Shown piece by piece: positions 46,547 to 58,606 of a DNA stretch of 64,000 nucleotides. Source of the stretch: Colias croceus (Eukaryota; Arthropoda; Insecta; Lepidoptera; Pieridae); the NCBI RefSeq assembly GCF_905220415.1, contig NC_059553.1, forward strand, positions 2,690,501 through 2,754,500, in the 5' to 3' direction. Made by a program: the position numbers and the translations under genes. Under the pieces are notes generated by a model, which worked only from the letters and a program-made list of their open reading frames with translations, searched no databases and had not been told where the DNA came from. Position 1 is the stretch's first letter, and each line of letters opens with the position of its first letter.

Positions 46547-48019
46547 ATGAAGGATCCTCCTGATCCTTTGAATGAGGGATCAGGTCTGGGACCTGGTCCC
46601 TCCGTCGCTAGCTATGTAACACTATATAGCAATGATGATAATTTTGATAAAGATATACTTGATTGGGAACAAGAAGGTAATAGAAAAAGGAAGCGTGGTA
46701 AAAATATGAATACTATTAATAGCCTAGAAAATTTAGATAGTGGTCGCCAGAGTGTTAACTCTAATAGCAACTCTGTATCGGCTAAGGAAAATATTTCTGT
46801 TGATTTACAGTCTAATTCCTTAATCAGAAATATATATACTGAACATGACTCTTATCCATTTGTTGTTCATGTCCAAAGATGTGAATCATCACCCGGTGAT
46901 GGCTCTACGTTGCATCCAATTACATTTGGCAATTTTTTGAAAAAAAATAGTTTTAAAAATATTGTAGCAGGTAGTGTCAAAAGAATAGGCAGGAATAGAT
47001 GCGTTGTTGCTTTTTCAACTGCTCATGATGCTAACACATTTATTAATAATAAAGCCTTAGAAACATTCAATCTAAGAGCAAAAATACCATCCTTCCATGT
47101 TTCTCGGATAGGCTTAGTAAGAGGCATTCCATCAGAATGGTCTCCGGAAGAAATTAAAGAAAATATAGTTGTTCCTAATGGATGTGGCTCTATAATAAAA
47201 GTACGCAGAATTAATTATAAAGTTATTATTGATGGTACAGTTACATGGAAGCCTTCACAATCTGTAATATTAACTTTTGATGGGCAAACACTCCCGTCAA
47301 GAATATTTATTTGTTATAATTCTTTACCTGTAGAGCTATATATATTTCCAACCATTCAGTGTTATAATTGCTGTAGGTATGGTCACACAAAATCAATTTG
47401 TAGATCCAAGCCCCGTTGCTATAAATGCGGGCAAGATCATAGTGGTGAAACTTGCAATGTTGAAGAGGATGGTGCATCATGTATAATGTGTTCTGGTTTA
47501 CATTTTGCAAATAATAAAAACTGTCCTGAATATAATCGCCAAAAACTAATTAAACTTACTATGGCTCAGAAGAACTTGTCATATGGAGAGGCACTTAAAT
47601 TACACCCACAGGTAAAAAAACCTTATGCCGAAGTGCTTAACACTTCAACATTGCAAGTCTCACCAAAGCATAGTTTACAAAATACAAATATAAATACATC
47701 TCATAAAAAGACTGTTTTTAAAAAACAACGTTCGCCACCTAAAAGTAGCCAAGGATATGATAGAGCTGCTCATGAAGCTTTAATTAAAGAATGTCAAATG
47801 CCTACACCTGACAATGGTTGTGCCTACAAGACATCTTCATCTAATGATACTCAAAATGGTGCTATAATGGAAATTATACTCGCTTTAATCAATTTATTAC
47901 AACAAGGTAAGACATTAAGACCGTCCAACGTTGCTTTACTTAATAAAATTATTAATAACACAATAAAAAACAATGGCTTCGAACATAGTACATTGGAATT
48001 GCAGGAGCATTCTTCCTAA
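46547..48019 (+). CDS. LINE ORF1, nucleic-acid-binding protein (490 aa)
   Basis: This ORF1 protein coats element RNA. It has an N-terminal low-complexity region, a central fold (about residues 100-255, with GRNRCVVAFSTAHDAN), and three zinc knuckles at about 271 (CYNCCRYGHTKSIC), 290 (CYKCGQDHSGETC) and 310 (CIMCSGLHFANNKNC). The start is the first ATG after the leader. It overlaps ORF2 by 47 nt in a different frame, so ORF2 is probably reached by reinitiation or internal start. The 5' portion begins with a short repeated phrase, GATCCTCCTGATCC. Confidence 0.9.
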   Translation: MKDPPDPLNEGSGLGPGPSVASYVTLYSNDDNFDKDILDWEQEGNRKRKRGKNMNTINSLENLDSGRQSVNSNSNSVSAKENISVDLQSNSLIRNIYTEHDSYPFVVHVQRCESSPGDGSTLHPITFGNFLKKNSFKNIVAGSVKRIGRNRCVVAFSTAHDANTFINNKALETFNLRAKIPSFHVSRIGLVRGIPSEWSPEEIKENIVVPNGCGSIIKVRRINYKVIIDGTVTWKPSQSVILTFDGQTLPSRIFICYNSLPVELYIFPTIQCYNCCRYGHTKSICRSKPRCYKCGQDHSGETCNVEEDGASCIMCSGLHFANNKNCPEYNRQKLIKLTMAQKNLSYGEALKLHPQVKKPYAEVLNTSTLQVSPKHSLQNTNINTSHKKTVFKKQRSPPKSSQGYDRAAHEALIKECQMPTPDNGCAYKTSSSNDTQNGAIMEIILALINLLQQGKTLRPSNVALLNKIINNTIKNNGFEHSTLELQEHSS

Positions 48020-51000
48020 AAAATCTGAATTAATTCATATCATTAATAAATATAATCCAATATTAATCTCACTAAACGAGACCTGGTTAAAATCATATTT
48101 AAATTTTCGTATTCCCGGTTATATTTGTTTGAGGGATGATAGAACTGACGGATACGGCGGTGTTGCAATTTTAGTTAAAAATACTCTTACTTTCAAAAAA
48201 TTACAACTTTTCCAACATACCGATAAAAGTTTCAATATTGTCGGAATAAGACTTAATAATACGATTTCCATTGTTTCCATTTATATTCCTCAGTTTTCGA
48301 ATTTAATTAAGCATGATATACAACATATTTTTTCCACACTTGAAGAACCCTATATTATCTTAGGTGATTTTAATTGCCATCACCAATCTTGGGGATGTAG
48401 TATATCGAATTCAAATGGAGTACAATTACTAGATCTTATCGACGATAACAATTTATGTGTAATAAATTCAGGGGAGCCGACACGACGCACTCATGTGAAT
48501 GAGAACTTGAGTGCAGTAGATTTAACAATTTGTACATCGGATGTAGCTTCATGTTCATCCTGGAATCCCTTACCGTATACGTTTGGTAGTGACCATTTCC
48601 CTATTTTAATTACTTTGCCGTTCAAAAATAATCAAAATTATAAACAAAGTTCACGTTTCAAATATAGACTGCAAAATGTAGATTGGGACAAATATAAAAA
48701 TACAATTGAAAATGAAGTAAGGAAACTTCCTGATGTAAATATCAATAATGGAATAAAATGCTCGGAAGCGTTGGCAAAAACGATTTTGCAAGTTGCTGAG
48801 GAGTTATTCCCTGTTAAATCGACCTCGAACACGTTCATGTCTTCTCCACCTTGGTGGGATAAGGATTGTACAGAAGCGATAAAGAAACGAAAACTGGAAG
48901 AAAAGAGATATGCTGAGAATATGTCCATGGAGAATTACAATAATCTGATTGCTACAATAAAGACAACACGATCACTACTCAAGAGAAAAAAACAAGAAGG
49001 GTGGAAATCTTTTTGCACATCCATTTCACCGAATACTTGTCCCTCTGAAGTGTGGAAAAATTTAAAACGCTTCAGGTCAGCATTTTCTGAGCAACCATAT
49101 AGATTTCCAGAGTCATTGGCTTGTGATTTTATGCAAAATATAGCTCCCGATACAGTTCCAGAGAATAATATATTACCCGTGACTTCTGTTTCATTTGATC
49201 ATAACTACTTTCGCATTGATTCCTTTTTTTCTCTATATGAGTTGAAGGGAGTACTGTCAAATGTAAAGGATTCCACCCCCGGCCTAGATGGTATACCTTA
49301 TTCTTTCTTAAAAAACCTCGGAGATACTGCATTACAATACTATCTTGACATAATAAATAATATAATGCTGTCTGGAAATATTCCGTCCGAGTGGAAGACA
49401 CAAGAAATTATACCTATACTCAAACCAAATAAACCATCTGACGAGCACTCATCCTATAGACCGGTAGCTTTGTCATGTGTTTTATTAAAGGTAGCAGAAC
49501 ATTTGGTGAAAAATCGTTTAGAGTGGCATATCGAGCATCACGATTACCTCTCAAACAGTCAGTTTGGTTTTAGAAAAGCAAAAAGTACAATAGACAGCAT
49601 AGGCATTCTCACAACAGACATACGTTTAGCCTTCTCGAACAACAAGTACTTAGTAGCTACTTTTCTTGATATTTCATCTGCCTATGATAATGTTATTATA
49701 TCTATCCTTAATCAAAAACTTTTAAAATTAAATGTTCCTTGTATACTAATCAATTTCATAATAAGCTCATTAGTGGACAGAACTATATGTTTAAATTTAA
49801 ATGAATCAAAAAACATTTCACGTAAGGTTCACAAAGGACTTCCGCAAGGTTCTGTACTTAGTCCTCTGCTGTATAACATTTATACTTATGATTTGGAAAA
49901 GTCACTGAATGATACTGTAAAAATTCTGCAATATGCCGATGATATTGTTATGTATAGTGTAAATAATAGCTTAGAAGAAGCATACAATTCTTTAAATAGC
50001 AATCTAAACATACTTAGTATGTGGCTTAAAGATAATGGTCTTGACTTGTCAGTAGAGAAAAGCTCTGTTGTAGTTTTTTCTCGAAAGAGGTCTTTGCCTC
50101 AAGTAGATGTAAGCTATAACGGTAGTATTTTTCCCAATAAAAATGAAGCAAAATTTTTAGGAATAACATTAGATAGTAAATTAACAGGAATGCCTCACAT
50201 TGATTTTGTATCAGCTAAATGTGAGCGTATTTTAAATATAATAAGGTGCTTATCTGGCGTGTGGTGGGGGGCACACCCTTTTTGTCTCAAATTAATTTAC
50301 AATGCTCTAATTAGAAGTAGTCTAGATTATGGAATGTTTTTGTTGGAAGGTGGTAACGTTAGTGCCTTCAGAAAACTTGATAAGATTCAAGCAAAAGCAA
50401 TTCGAATAGTTGTTGGAGCTATGAAATCTAGTCCCAATAACGCACTTCAAGTTGAGTGTTGTGACGCTCCGCTTCATCTAAGACGACAGTTTTTATCCGA
50501 CAGATTTCTTTTCCGAGCGCTGCAATTTTCCAACCATCCCTTATTTCATAAATTGAAGGACTTGAATGAATATATATTAACATCTCCGTATTGGCGCTCT
50601 AAAAAAGTTCCATGTTTGATCGAAAGTTTCCGTAGAGTCACATCCATTACAACACGTATATATCGATCTCCACGCTTATCATTGTTTAGTCACAGTTATG
50701 ATAATTTGTTAACTTATCCAGACATTAAGTACGATATAGGAATCATCAAGAATGATCCTCTAGCCAATCTTAATTTTAATACAGAAGTAAATAAGGAATG
50801 GAAAGATTGGAACCTCATTTTCACTGATGCATCTAAGATGTCTTTGTCTGGGTGCACTGGAATAGGCATATACCATACACAATACAAAATTATTCAAAAA
50901 ATAAAATTACCACCTCAAGCATCAGTATTTACTGGTGAATGTTTGGGCATTTTAAAAGCAATTGATTATATATTATTAGCGAAGTTATCACGAACTGTTA

Positions 51001-51677
51001 TTTTTACTGATTCTAAAAGTTCTTTACAAAGTCTTGAAAAATATCCATTTAATAATAAGCCATTTTACCCTTTCATTTTTGAAATTAGAAACAAATTAAC
51101 ACTTTGTAAAAATAAAAATTTAACAATAGTTTTTGCATGGATACCCAGTCACACCGGTATAAAAGGTAATGAAAAGGCAGACGCCTTAGCAAAAGATGCC
51201 ATAGATAGTGGTGATATGTTTCCATATATCAATTATTGCCACGATCTTAGTAACCTTCCTAAAGTTTATCTCCATGATACCTGGACTAAACTTTGGGAAA
51301 GTAGCGGAATGCAAAAGGGAAAACGTTTCTATTCTCTTCAACCACGGATTCCAATGAAGCCTTGGTTTAATAAAACCAAGGGAAGTAAATTAACTACAAG
51401 TATAATCATTCGTATGCGTCTTGGACATGTTTGTACTCCTCAACATCTTACTAAAATTGGCGTATTAGATAATGAAATGTGTGAGTGTACTCTAGATGTG
51501 GGCAACCTGAATCACATATTTTTTGCTTGCCCACTGTATGACCATTCCTCTTTGTATTTATCTCTTGAATCACTTGGTGTACCCTTTCCTATTTCTATTA
51601 ATTGTCTCTTGCTCAATCCTGCCAAATATTTTGAAGCCATTGACAAATTTATCACTCGAAATAATATTAAATTGTAA
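47973..51677 (+). CDS. LINE ORF2: endonuclease, reverse transcriptase, RNase H (1234 aa)
   Basis: The apurinic-like endonuclease (about 1-215) shows SLNETW, GDFNCHHQSWG and GSDHFPIL. The reverse transcriptase (about 415-700) shows LDGIPYSFL, SYRPVALSCVLLK, a palm Asp in FLDISSAYDNV, GLPQGSVLSPLLYNIY and the catalytic YADD (about 652). RNase H (about 945-1065) shows IFTDAS, TGECLGILKAI, FTDSKSSLQSL and WIPSHTGIKGNEKADALA. A C-terminal C-x-C...H...C motif (MCECTLDVGNLNHIFFACPL) follows. The frame is uninterrupted and all catalytic motifs are present, so this copy is potentially active. Confidence 0.93.
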   Translation: MASNIVHWNCRSILPKKSELIHIINKYNPILISLNETWLKSYLNFRIPGYICLRDDRTDGYGGVAILVKNTLTFKKLQLFQHTDKSFNIVGIRLNNTISIVSIYIPQFSNLIKHDIQHIFSTLEEPYIILGDFNCHHQSWGCSISNSNGVQLLDLIDDNNLCVINSGEPTRRTHVNENLSAVDLTICTSDVASCSSWNPLPYTFGSDHFPILITLPFKNNQNYKQSSRFKYRLQNVDWDKYKNTIENEVRKLPDVNINNGIKCSEALAKTILQVAEELFPVKSTSNTFMSSPPWWDKDCTEAIKKRKLEEKRYAENMSMENYNNLIATIKTTRSLLKRKKQEGWKSFCTSISPNTCPSEVWKNLKRFRSAFSEQPYRFPESLACDFMQNIAPDTVPENNILPVTSVSFDHNYFRIDSFFSLYELKGVLSNVKDSTPGLDGIPYSFLKNLGDTALQYYLDIINNIMLSGNIPSEWKTQEIIPILKPNKPSDEHSSYRPVALSCVLLKVAEHLVKNRLEWHIEHHDYLSNSQFGFRKAKSTIDSIGILTTDIRLAFSNNKYLVATFLDISSAYDNVIISILNQKLLKLNVPCILINFIISSLVDRTICLNLNESKNISRKVHKGLPQGSVLSPLLYNIYTYDLEKSLNDTVKILQYADDIVMYSVNNSLEEAYNSLNSNLNILSMWLKDNGLDLSVEKSSVVVFSRKRSLPQVDVSYNGSIFPNKNEAKFLGITLDSKLTGMPHIDFVSAKCERILNIIRCLSGVWWGAHPFCLKLIYNALIRSSLDYGMFLLEGGNVSAFRKLDKIQAKAIRIVVGAMKSSPNNALQVECCDAPLHLRRQFLSDRFLFRALQFSNHPLFHKLKDLNEYILTSPYWRSKKVPCLIESFRRVTSITTRIYRSPRLSLFSHSYDNLLTYPDIKYDIGIIKNDPLANLNFNTEVNKEWKDWNLIFTDASKMSLSGCTGIGIYHTQYKIIQKIKLPPQASVFTGECLGILKAIDYILLAKLSRTVIFTDSKSSLQSLEKYPFNNKPFYPFIFEIRNKLTLCKNKNLTIVFAWIPSHTGIKGNEKADALAKDAIDSGDMFPYINYCHDLSNLPKVYLHDTWTKLWESSGMQKGKRFYSLQPRIPMKPWFNKTKGSKLTTSIIIRMRLGHVCTPQHLTKIGVLDNEMCECTLDVGNLNHIFFACPLYDHSSLYLSLESLGVPFPISINCLLLNPAKYFEAIDKFITRNNIKL

Positions 51678-51952
51678 ATATTTTTCATTTTTTTATCTAC
51701 ATAATATAAAGAAAATGCAGTATGTTTATTTTTAAAATAGAATTGTTTAGTTTTTGATTTATTTATAATTTTTAATTAATAGATAAGTGTTATATAATAT
51801 ATGTAGATTAGTGTTTTAGATTGTATATTGCTACTCCTCTGATGATTCGCGTGCGTAAAATTTTCTTTAATAATCATTGTAAAAATTTATGTTTCCCTAC
51901 CTTTTAAAACTTGACACTGGCAAATAGTTTAGTCTTATTGCCATGATAAACG

Positions 51953-51984
<32 letters not shown>

Positions 51985-52275
51985 ACATGACATCGCAATG
52001 ACATAAAATCGAAATGTCAATTTGTCAATCGTGATCGCTTTCAATCAGCTGTCGATTAATATTGGCGACAGATTTCTGCCATTAATTTAAATTATAAATA
52101 ATCAATAAAATGTGTGATAAATGGAGTGTCATTTGAGCGATTTATCATTAACGTGAGCAAGGTGGTGGTTTTGGGGGGTGGTCTCTGCGGATGGAGTGTG
52201 AGGAGTTCAAGTGTTGCGAGTGACCGCGGCGGGCGCGGCTCGGCGGGGCCTCCGAGCACGCAGGCATGCGGCGAT

Positions 52276-53995
52276 ATGACGGAGGCTGCAGGCACGTCGC
52301 GAGGCCTCCGTGTCTACAAGATCGTGGTGCTGGGCGACGGCGGAGTGGGCAAATCCGCGGTCACTCTCCAGTTTGTTAGTCACAGCTTCTTGGATTATCA
52401 CGACCCGACGATAGGTAAAGCAGAATAATTTTCCGCAAACGATAATACTAATTATTTTAGAATAATATTAAGTAATTAAGCAGGACAATAATTAGAATAA
52501 TCTATGGTTATAATAATATGTAATTAACAAATTTGTTTGTATATATTTTAATAAATAAAAGTACCTAAATGTAGAAACATTTCTTTTCACAGAGGATTCA
52601 TACCAGCAGCAAGCAGTAATTGATGGTGAACCAGCTTTGCTAGATATACTTGATACTGCAGGACAAGTAAGTAATAATTTGCTAGTTAATTAAAAAAAAA
52701 AAAATTCAAAGCCCTTGTATTATATTTATATTTACTATTACTATAATAAAATAGCTCAAATCTTTTTCTCATGACAATAAGTAATTTGTAATTGCAATTT
52801 ATTTTTAAAATCTATAAAAATTTTAACAAAAAACAATTACTATTATAAATGCGTACTTAGCTGCTAGCTGTATATACTATGGAAAATATCGAAAATCATC
52901 TCTAAGGACTTTACAGCATGCAGCATTAGTAACTGTCATGAACTGTATTAAATTCTTTCCAGGTAGAGTTCAATGCAATGCGAGAACAATACATGCGATG
53001 TGGAGAAGGGTTCATGTTATGCTATTCTGTGACTGACAGACGGTCATTCCGTGCGGCTTCAGAGTACAAACGCTTACTCGCTCAGGCTAGACCTTCAGAG
53101 ACTCTTCCTCTAGTCCTAGTGGGGAATAAATTGGACTTGGCACCAAGATTTAGACAGGTGAGAGTGGATTTATTTATTTGTATAATAATTGAGAGCAAAT
53201 ATTTGGCGCATATTTCGAAAATACAGTAACTAAACTGTTATATTTACAATATGTTCAAGCATTAAAAATGAATGCACATAATCATAATCTTGCTAGATCT
53301 ATAATTGGCTTATTTTATTAGCAATTATGTAATTTGAAATATTTTACTATAGCACAGCTATGCACCTTATTATAAATAAATAAACATTAAAAAATAGGGC
53401 AATATAACAATGCAATAAGTAATTAATACTTCCAGGTAACAACAGAAGAAGGCAAGGCGTTGGCAACACAACTCGGGTGTCCGTTCTTCGAGACGTCGGC
53501 CGCGTTACGTCATTTTGTAGATGACGCCTTTCACGCGCTTATCAGAGAAGTCCGCCGCCTTGAGAGACAGAGACAGGTATAATATTTTGTTATTGAGTAA
53601 ATTGTTTGAACAATTCATTTTTATTTTATTAAAAACTTTTACAAGTCTGAAAACAATTGAAGTTTTTACCTTTTAATCTCAGTAGGATTTTTCCACACAA
53701 GACGAATTTATATCTCTGAATTTCCCTAAGATATTAGTGCTGTTCCCTTGTTAGGAAATTCATTTCAAACTCAAACTAAATATTTGGTAACATTGTTTGA
53801 TATGTAATTGTAATTACTAGTACAGTTAATTGATACAAAACTCAGCCCACTAGTATAGATTATAATACAAAAAATCCTTCACAGTCATCCCTAGTGGGTA
53901 CGGGCGTATCGACTGGCGGTGGTCGGCGCCGTTGGCGACGCTTACGCAGCATATTCGCGCTCGTGTTCCGACGCAGACGACGTCACACCCCTTGA
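52276..53995 (+). CDS. Ric: Ric / RIT-family Ras-like small GTPase (219 aa, five exons)
   Basis: Exons: 52276-52414, 52593-52666, 52963-53157, 53436-53576, 53885-53995, all in phase, giving 219 aa, the length of vertebrate RIT1. Motifs: GDGGVGKSAVTLQF (P-loop), HDPTIEDSY (the RIT-specific effector loop), LLDILDTAGQVEF (switch II), VGNKLDL and ETSAALRHF. There is no C-terminal CAAX box. The tail is strongly basic with aromatics (RRRWRRLRSIFALVFRRRRR), as expected for Rit/Ric membrane and calmodulin binding. Switch II reads DTAGQV (Gln kept). ATG 52276 was chosen because it fits family length; the upstream in-frame region has no other good ATG. A probable poly(A) signal AATAAA lies near 54709. 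The gene starts about 290 bp from the 3' end of a LINE. Confidence 0.95.
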
Positions 53996-56674
53996 CCGCT
54001 CCGACAGCGACTGACGTGAGCTCTATACTCTATGACGTACTCGTTTTTTAAAATAAGAACACATTTTGACGTTCCACATTTGACATTGGCTTAACTGATA
54101 ACTCTATAATTTTGCATCTATGACTGAAAAATGTCGGAATTATAAATACCGAATTATATTTTCATAATGACAACATTGTTTAGCATAAATTTTGGAAAAT
54201 TGGGTAAATAAAACATCAATATTTTAATTGTAAACAATGTAAGCGTGTCTCACTGAAGATAAAAATCATTCACTTGTGTAAAAATTACATACTAATTACG
54301 ATACATACTCGAGTGTTTCAGAGATTTTTATTCCTAAACGTGTAATCCTATTTATACTCTATTACAATGGGTTTAAGTCTAAGATGCCTAAAACCATCCT
54401 TTTGTCTATTATCCTGTGTATAACAGACCATAATTACTACATTAGTTAATGTATACCTTTCACTACCTCATATTTATGCTTTCTACTAATTTGTGTTCTA
54501 CAGCTAGTTTAAGTATTATGAACAGTAGTTATTTTATCTAATTGATATAGAATAATATTTTTTCTAGTTCATTTAGGCCTAGTGCTACTTTTGTATTGCC
54601 AGCTTAAATATTGAGTGGAATTTAGGTGAACAGTAAACATGTATGATTAACCTTTTATATCACATGAGTGTACAACACACACAATGTACTGCACAATTTT
54701 TCTTACAAATAAAGGCTTAAAAAATTGTTACTTTTCGATCGTTCCGTTCATAGATTGATTTAAATAAAAAAAATACTTGCGCTAAGACCATAACATGTTA
54801 AAATAACTCTTCCATTGAGTGCGGCCTATTGCAATACATTTTTTTTTGCCCTAAATTGAATAATGTTTTTTTCAAAGTTATACATTGTTTTATGCCTTTC
54901 AATGTAACATGAGTCCATGTTAGGCCTCAACCTAACAAATAGTCTTCCGTGAATCCGAGCAAGCAATAATGAAAAGTACATTGTAAATTATTCAGATGTT
55001 TTATATGTTTTGACATTATTGGTCAATATGTATAGCACATAAGACATAAATGGTTTATTCTAATAGATTATTCAATTAATGTTTAAGTTGTTTGGAAAAA
55101 TTACGGTAAAAATTCATATTTCGTATTGATGGATTACGTGTGAATAAAATTGTCATTAGATAATTTTAGTACGTCTAGTTCGTTCATAATAGTGATATAA
55201 ATCGACCCCTTGCCGAGATCCGAGGCATCACTAGGTCTTAGAGTAATTCGCGACTCGTATTCGATTGCGTATTCGATAGTGTTAATCAATATAACGATTG
55301 GAATTGAATAAATTAGAACATTGAATAGTAGGATTTTATAATCCGCCCAGTAGTATCCGACGTAGAGTATTTATGTGTTTAAATAACATAGTGTGATCAT
55401 GATTGAAGCCCCATTTACTAGTTAAAGTGCGTTAATATTTTGATGTAAATTTTATTTAACGTAGGACGTAATGTAATCATCTATATATTCCTCTTAGTGT
55501 TGCCATTTCATTAGGGTTTTATGAATTTTACCTTAAAGTACAATTTAAGTGAGATCAAACGAGCTCCTCGTAATCTGTGTGACAGAGACAGCAATAAGAT
55601 AGAGAAGAATTATATATTTATATTATGGTAATTAATTCAATGTGTGTTTATTAGTGTTGTATGTGATGTTGATATTGTAACGTTAGGTCGATACGCACAA
55701 ATTTTAGTGTAGTGTTTATTGTGTATATTTGAGTGTAGATCTAAGGTCTGGTTCATATATTTGTCGTATATAGTATGATAATAAAAATAACGTCGCATTG
55801 TTTAAATACAATGCTTAAAGCATCCTGTGAAATGGGTTACTAATTATTATATGCGACAAATAGTACGAACAACATTTATAAACAAAAAACGTAGAGTATT
55901 AAAGCTCTAAGTGCAATAACACCGTGTCAAAGTAGATAATTTATTGTTCAAAGTATTATTAAGTAGGCATGAGCTTCTTTTGTCTTAACCAATATTGAAA
56001 TTCAATAGATTAAAACGCCGTGAGTGTAATTACGGCTATAAATTTGCCCTCGAAGTAATATGAAATGTATATTCGATGTTCGAGATTTTCTATACCTTAT
56101 GTTGTTTTAAAGTCCAGTTTTACTGTTGTTATTCTATGTGTCAATACGATGCAATAACTCTGCCATACATGCATTTGTAACGTCTTAGAATTTTCAGTGA
56201 AGTTTGTAGCGTCGTTTTACATGTATGTATATTCTATGTCTATTGTCTAGTCATTATTTTAGGTGTTTTAGACGTTGAACTGTGAAATTTAACTTTTTTA
56301 CGCATTTCTGTTTAATTGAATTATGGTTTAATGCAATTACAGTTTTACGTGAAAGTAAGTTCAATATACTTATTTTCTACTTCTTAGATTTTTAATTTTC
56401 AGTTTATTTTTTGATAGTATAGTACTGCACCCGATTGCAGTGCATAGACGAATAAAGCGATTTAAAATACACAGCAACGCAGCGTAGCGCGTGAATACGT
56501 TGTTACATGTTTTATCGTTGCATGTAAGTATCTCCGATTGTATAAAAATTCACGTGTCGCCGTACAATTAACCTACACGGTGTTGCAGATCAGCACACCC
56601 GCAAATACGCGAGTAGGTGCGTTGTGACTTAACTCGCAGCGTGGTGCGCAGCTGTGTGATAATCGCCTCATTTA

Positions 56675-56848
56675 GGGCCGATTTTTCAATCCTTGGATAA
56701 AACTTACTTGTCCAATAAAGTATTACACGATAATATTAAAATGTCACCTGTAAACTGCCAATTGGGGCAATAAGAATACATTTTTGAAATGGTAGTTTAA
56801 TACGTTATTCGAAGAATAAATTTTAACCATGAATTGAAAAACCAGCCC
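56675..56848. mobile_element. MITE with TTA flanks (copy 2 of 2)
   Basis: Starts GGGCCGATTTTTCAATC, contains ATAAAGTATTACACGATAAT and ends ATTGAAAAACCAGCCC. It is bounded by TTA at 56672-56674 and 56849-56851 and is the same family as 2068-2245. Confidence 0.75.
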
Positions 56849-57358
56849 TTAATAAAAATAATTTGACGGAATTTGAATATTCAATTAAATAAATAGAAAT
56901 AGGAATTCTTGGAATAGGAATAGGAATTCGTTTAATATTATTCCATAAACAACTACAAGAAAATTGTCTTGATCCCAATTATATTTGAAATGCGTAAGAA
57001 AGATCTATTTCTCTTTATCTATAGTAATTTTTAGACAGCATAATATTAGAAAGATGTTCATCAGATATTTTTAATAATTTTAATTATATAATTAATTTCC
57101 ATCGTCTATTCCTTTTGTTAGTGTTTTTTGCTGCCAAAAGGAGAAAGAGTATTTAATATAGTATTTTTTTTTGTCAGTTACAAATATTGCAAGTAATCTA
57201 GAAACTATGAATTATATTAATTTGATACTATTTATTTCTTCAAAAAACCCCGATGAAAATGAAAAGTTAGTGGCCTAAACCGTCAGTCTTATTATACAAA
57301 CTTCTACTTGTTTTTTTTTAAGCGCAGTCAATATTTTTATACATTCTTGTATCTATGA

Positions 57359-57473
57359 CATAAGAGTTCTAACAGACGAACGGCAAGTTGCGAACGGTAC
57401 TTGTCTACACGAGGCGACGGCTGAAGTAGCCTCTGCCTCTGCAACTTGCCGTTCGTCTGTTAGAACGCTTATT
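57359..57473. mobile_element. 115-bp inverted-repeat element with 32-bp arms
   Basis: Arms at about 57360-57391 and 57441-57472 are complementary apart from one base, with core TTCTAACAGACGAACGGCAA. They are separated by about 49 bp. RNA from here would fold into a very stable hairpin. Most likely it is a small MITE. Confidence 0.7.
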
Positions 57474-58606
57474 ATGATATAACACAATGTTCTGTCTTTT
57501 TGTAGTGTAAATGTTTAAAAAAATTATTTTATGTGAAAAAGTGTTGTTGTTTTTAAATTCTTTAATATACTTAAAGGATATTATTCCCTTCTTGTTGTTA
57601 ATCATACAATAATTGCATTTATTTAATAATGTTGTTGACTTTAATGAATTATTTTAAATTTGATTTGTTACAATTAATACCATAATTTTAGTTCTATAAT
57701 TATTTGTACTAAATATTGTTAGTTTTTTATTAATGTATATTTAAGGATTATTTTGTTTTTATATTCCATTATTTACAGTATAACTTAATATCTTTTCCTG
57801 TGGATGTAATAAATTGTTTTAACTTGATGTAAATTTTATTTGGACATATTATATATATAAGAAAAATTTTGTTCATAATAATTTATAACACCAAATAGTA
57901 CCTTGTATGTAAAGAAATAATATTTTATGCATATGTAAGCGTGTGTAGAGATTTTGTTGAATAAATGTCATGTTGGAAATATTTTGTTTTATTTTTTTGA
58001 ACATATAGAATAGATATTAACTATTACCATGGCTCATTAAATTTTTTCCGAAAGTATTAAAAATATGTAATTTTATAGAAATTGAGGTTTTCTTTTTGAA
58101 TAGTCCTTGCATACGGCCTACTGGGGAAACCACATAAAAATGCGTCGCTCACACTTTCTCAAGAGGGTGTGGATAGATCCCGCTCACGTATGAATAATGT
58201 TGTAACGCTACATCGCATCGCTATACGAAAAATAGATAAAATATAAATTTTCTGTAGCTTATTTTGTCAGTAGATATTATACGCGGAGGTCATATTATGT
58301 CTCGATATAGAGATACCGATATAGAGAATCAGTTTCTAAGCCATTTTTCAATATGGCAGCGCAAAGGGAAAAACAGGAGATGTGATGGTGGGAAACTGGC
58401 AATTCGAAAAGAGCACTAGACGAGTCTAGAAAATTTCAGATTGTCTTTATGACTATATATCTACATGTGATATACAAATACATATAACAATATATATCGA
58501 TGATTCAAAATTATAAGAAGTTGAAGGAATAAGTATTGTAAAATATAATTAAATTTTGTCCTCACTATGTACCTATGTACATCTCAGTTCTCAACGTTTT
58601 GCAACA

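Larger units (their letters stand above)
46324..51982 (+). mobile_element. Structurally complete I-clade-like LINE (5.66 kb)
   Basis: It has two long overlapping ORFs, a 5' leader starting GGAAAGCGCGGGAAACTTCG, and a 3' end of about 30 A residues (51953-51982). ATGAC precedes the 5' end (46319-46323) and follows the poly(A) (51982-51986), together with adjoining As, consistent with a target-site duplication made by target-primed reverse transcription. The presence of an RNase H domain after RT places it near the I/LOA/R1 group rather than Jockey. No internal stop is seen in either ORF, so the insertion looks young. Confidence 0.9.
53996..58606. other. Ric 3' UTR and gene-poor flank
   Basis: It includes the probable Ric 3' UTR (to about 54715 or further), then AT-rich DNA without supported exons. 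Recognisable inserts are the TTA-flanked MITE at 56675-56848 and the inverted-repeat element at 57359-57473. Confidence 0.55.

Noticed and set aside
52114..52275. N-terminal extension of Ric from an upstream in-frame codon
   Set aside because: The extension begins at a GTG, not an ATG, and would exceed family length. ATG 52276 gives exactly 219 aa.
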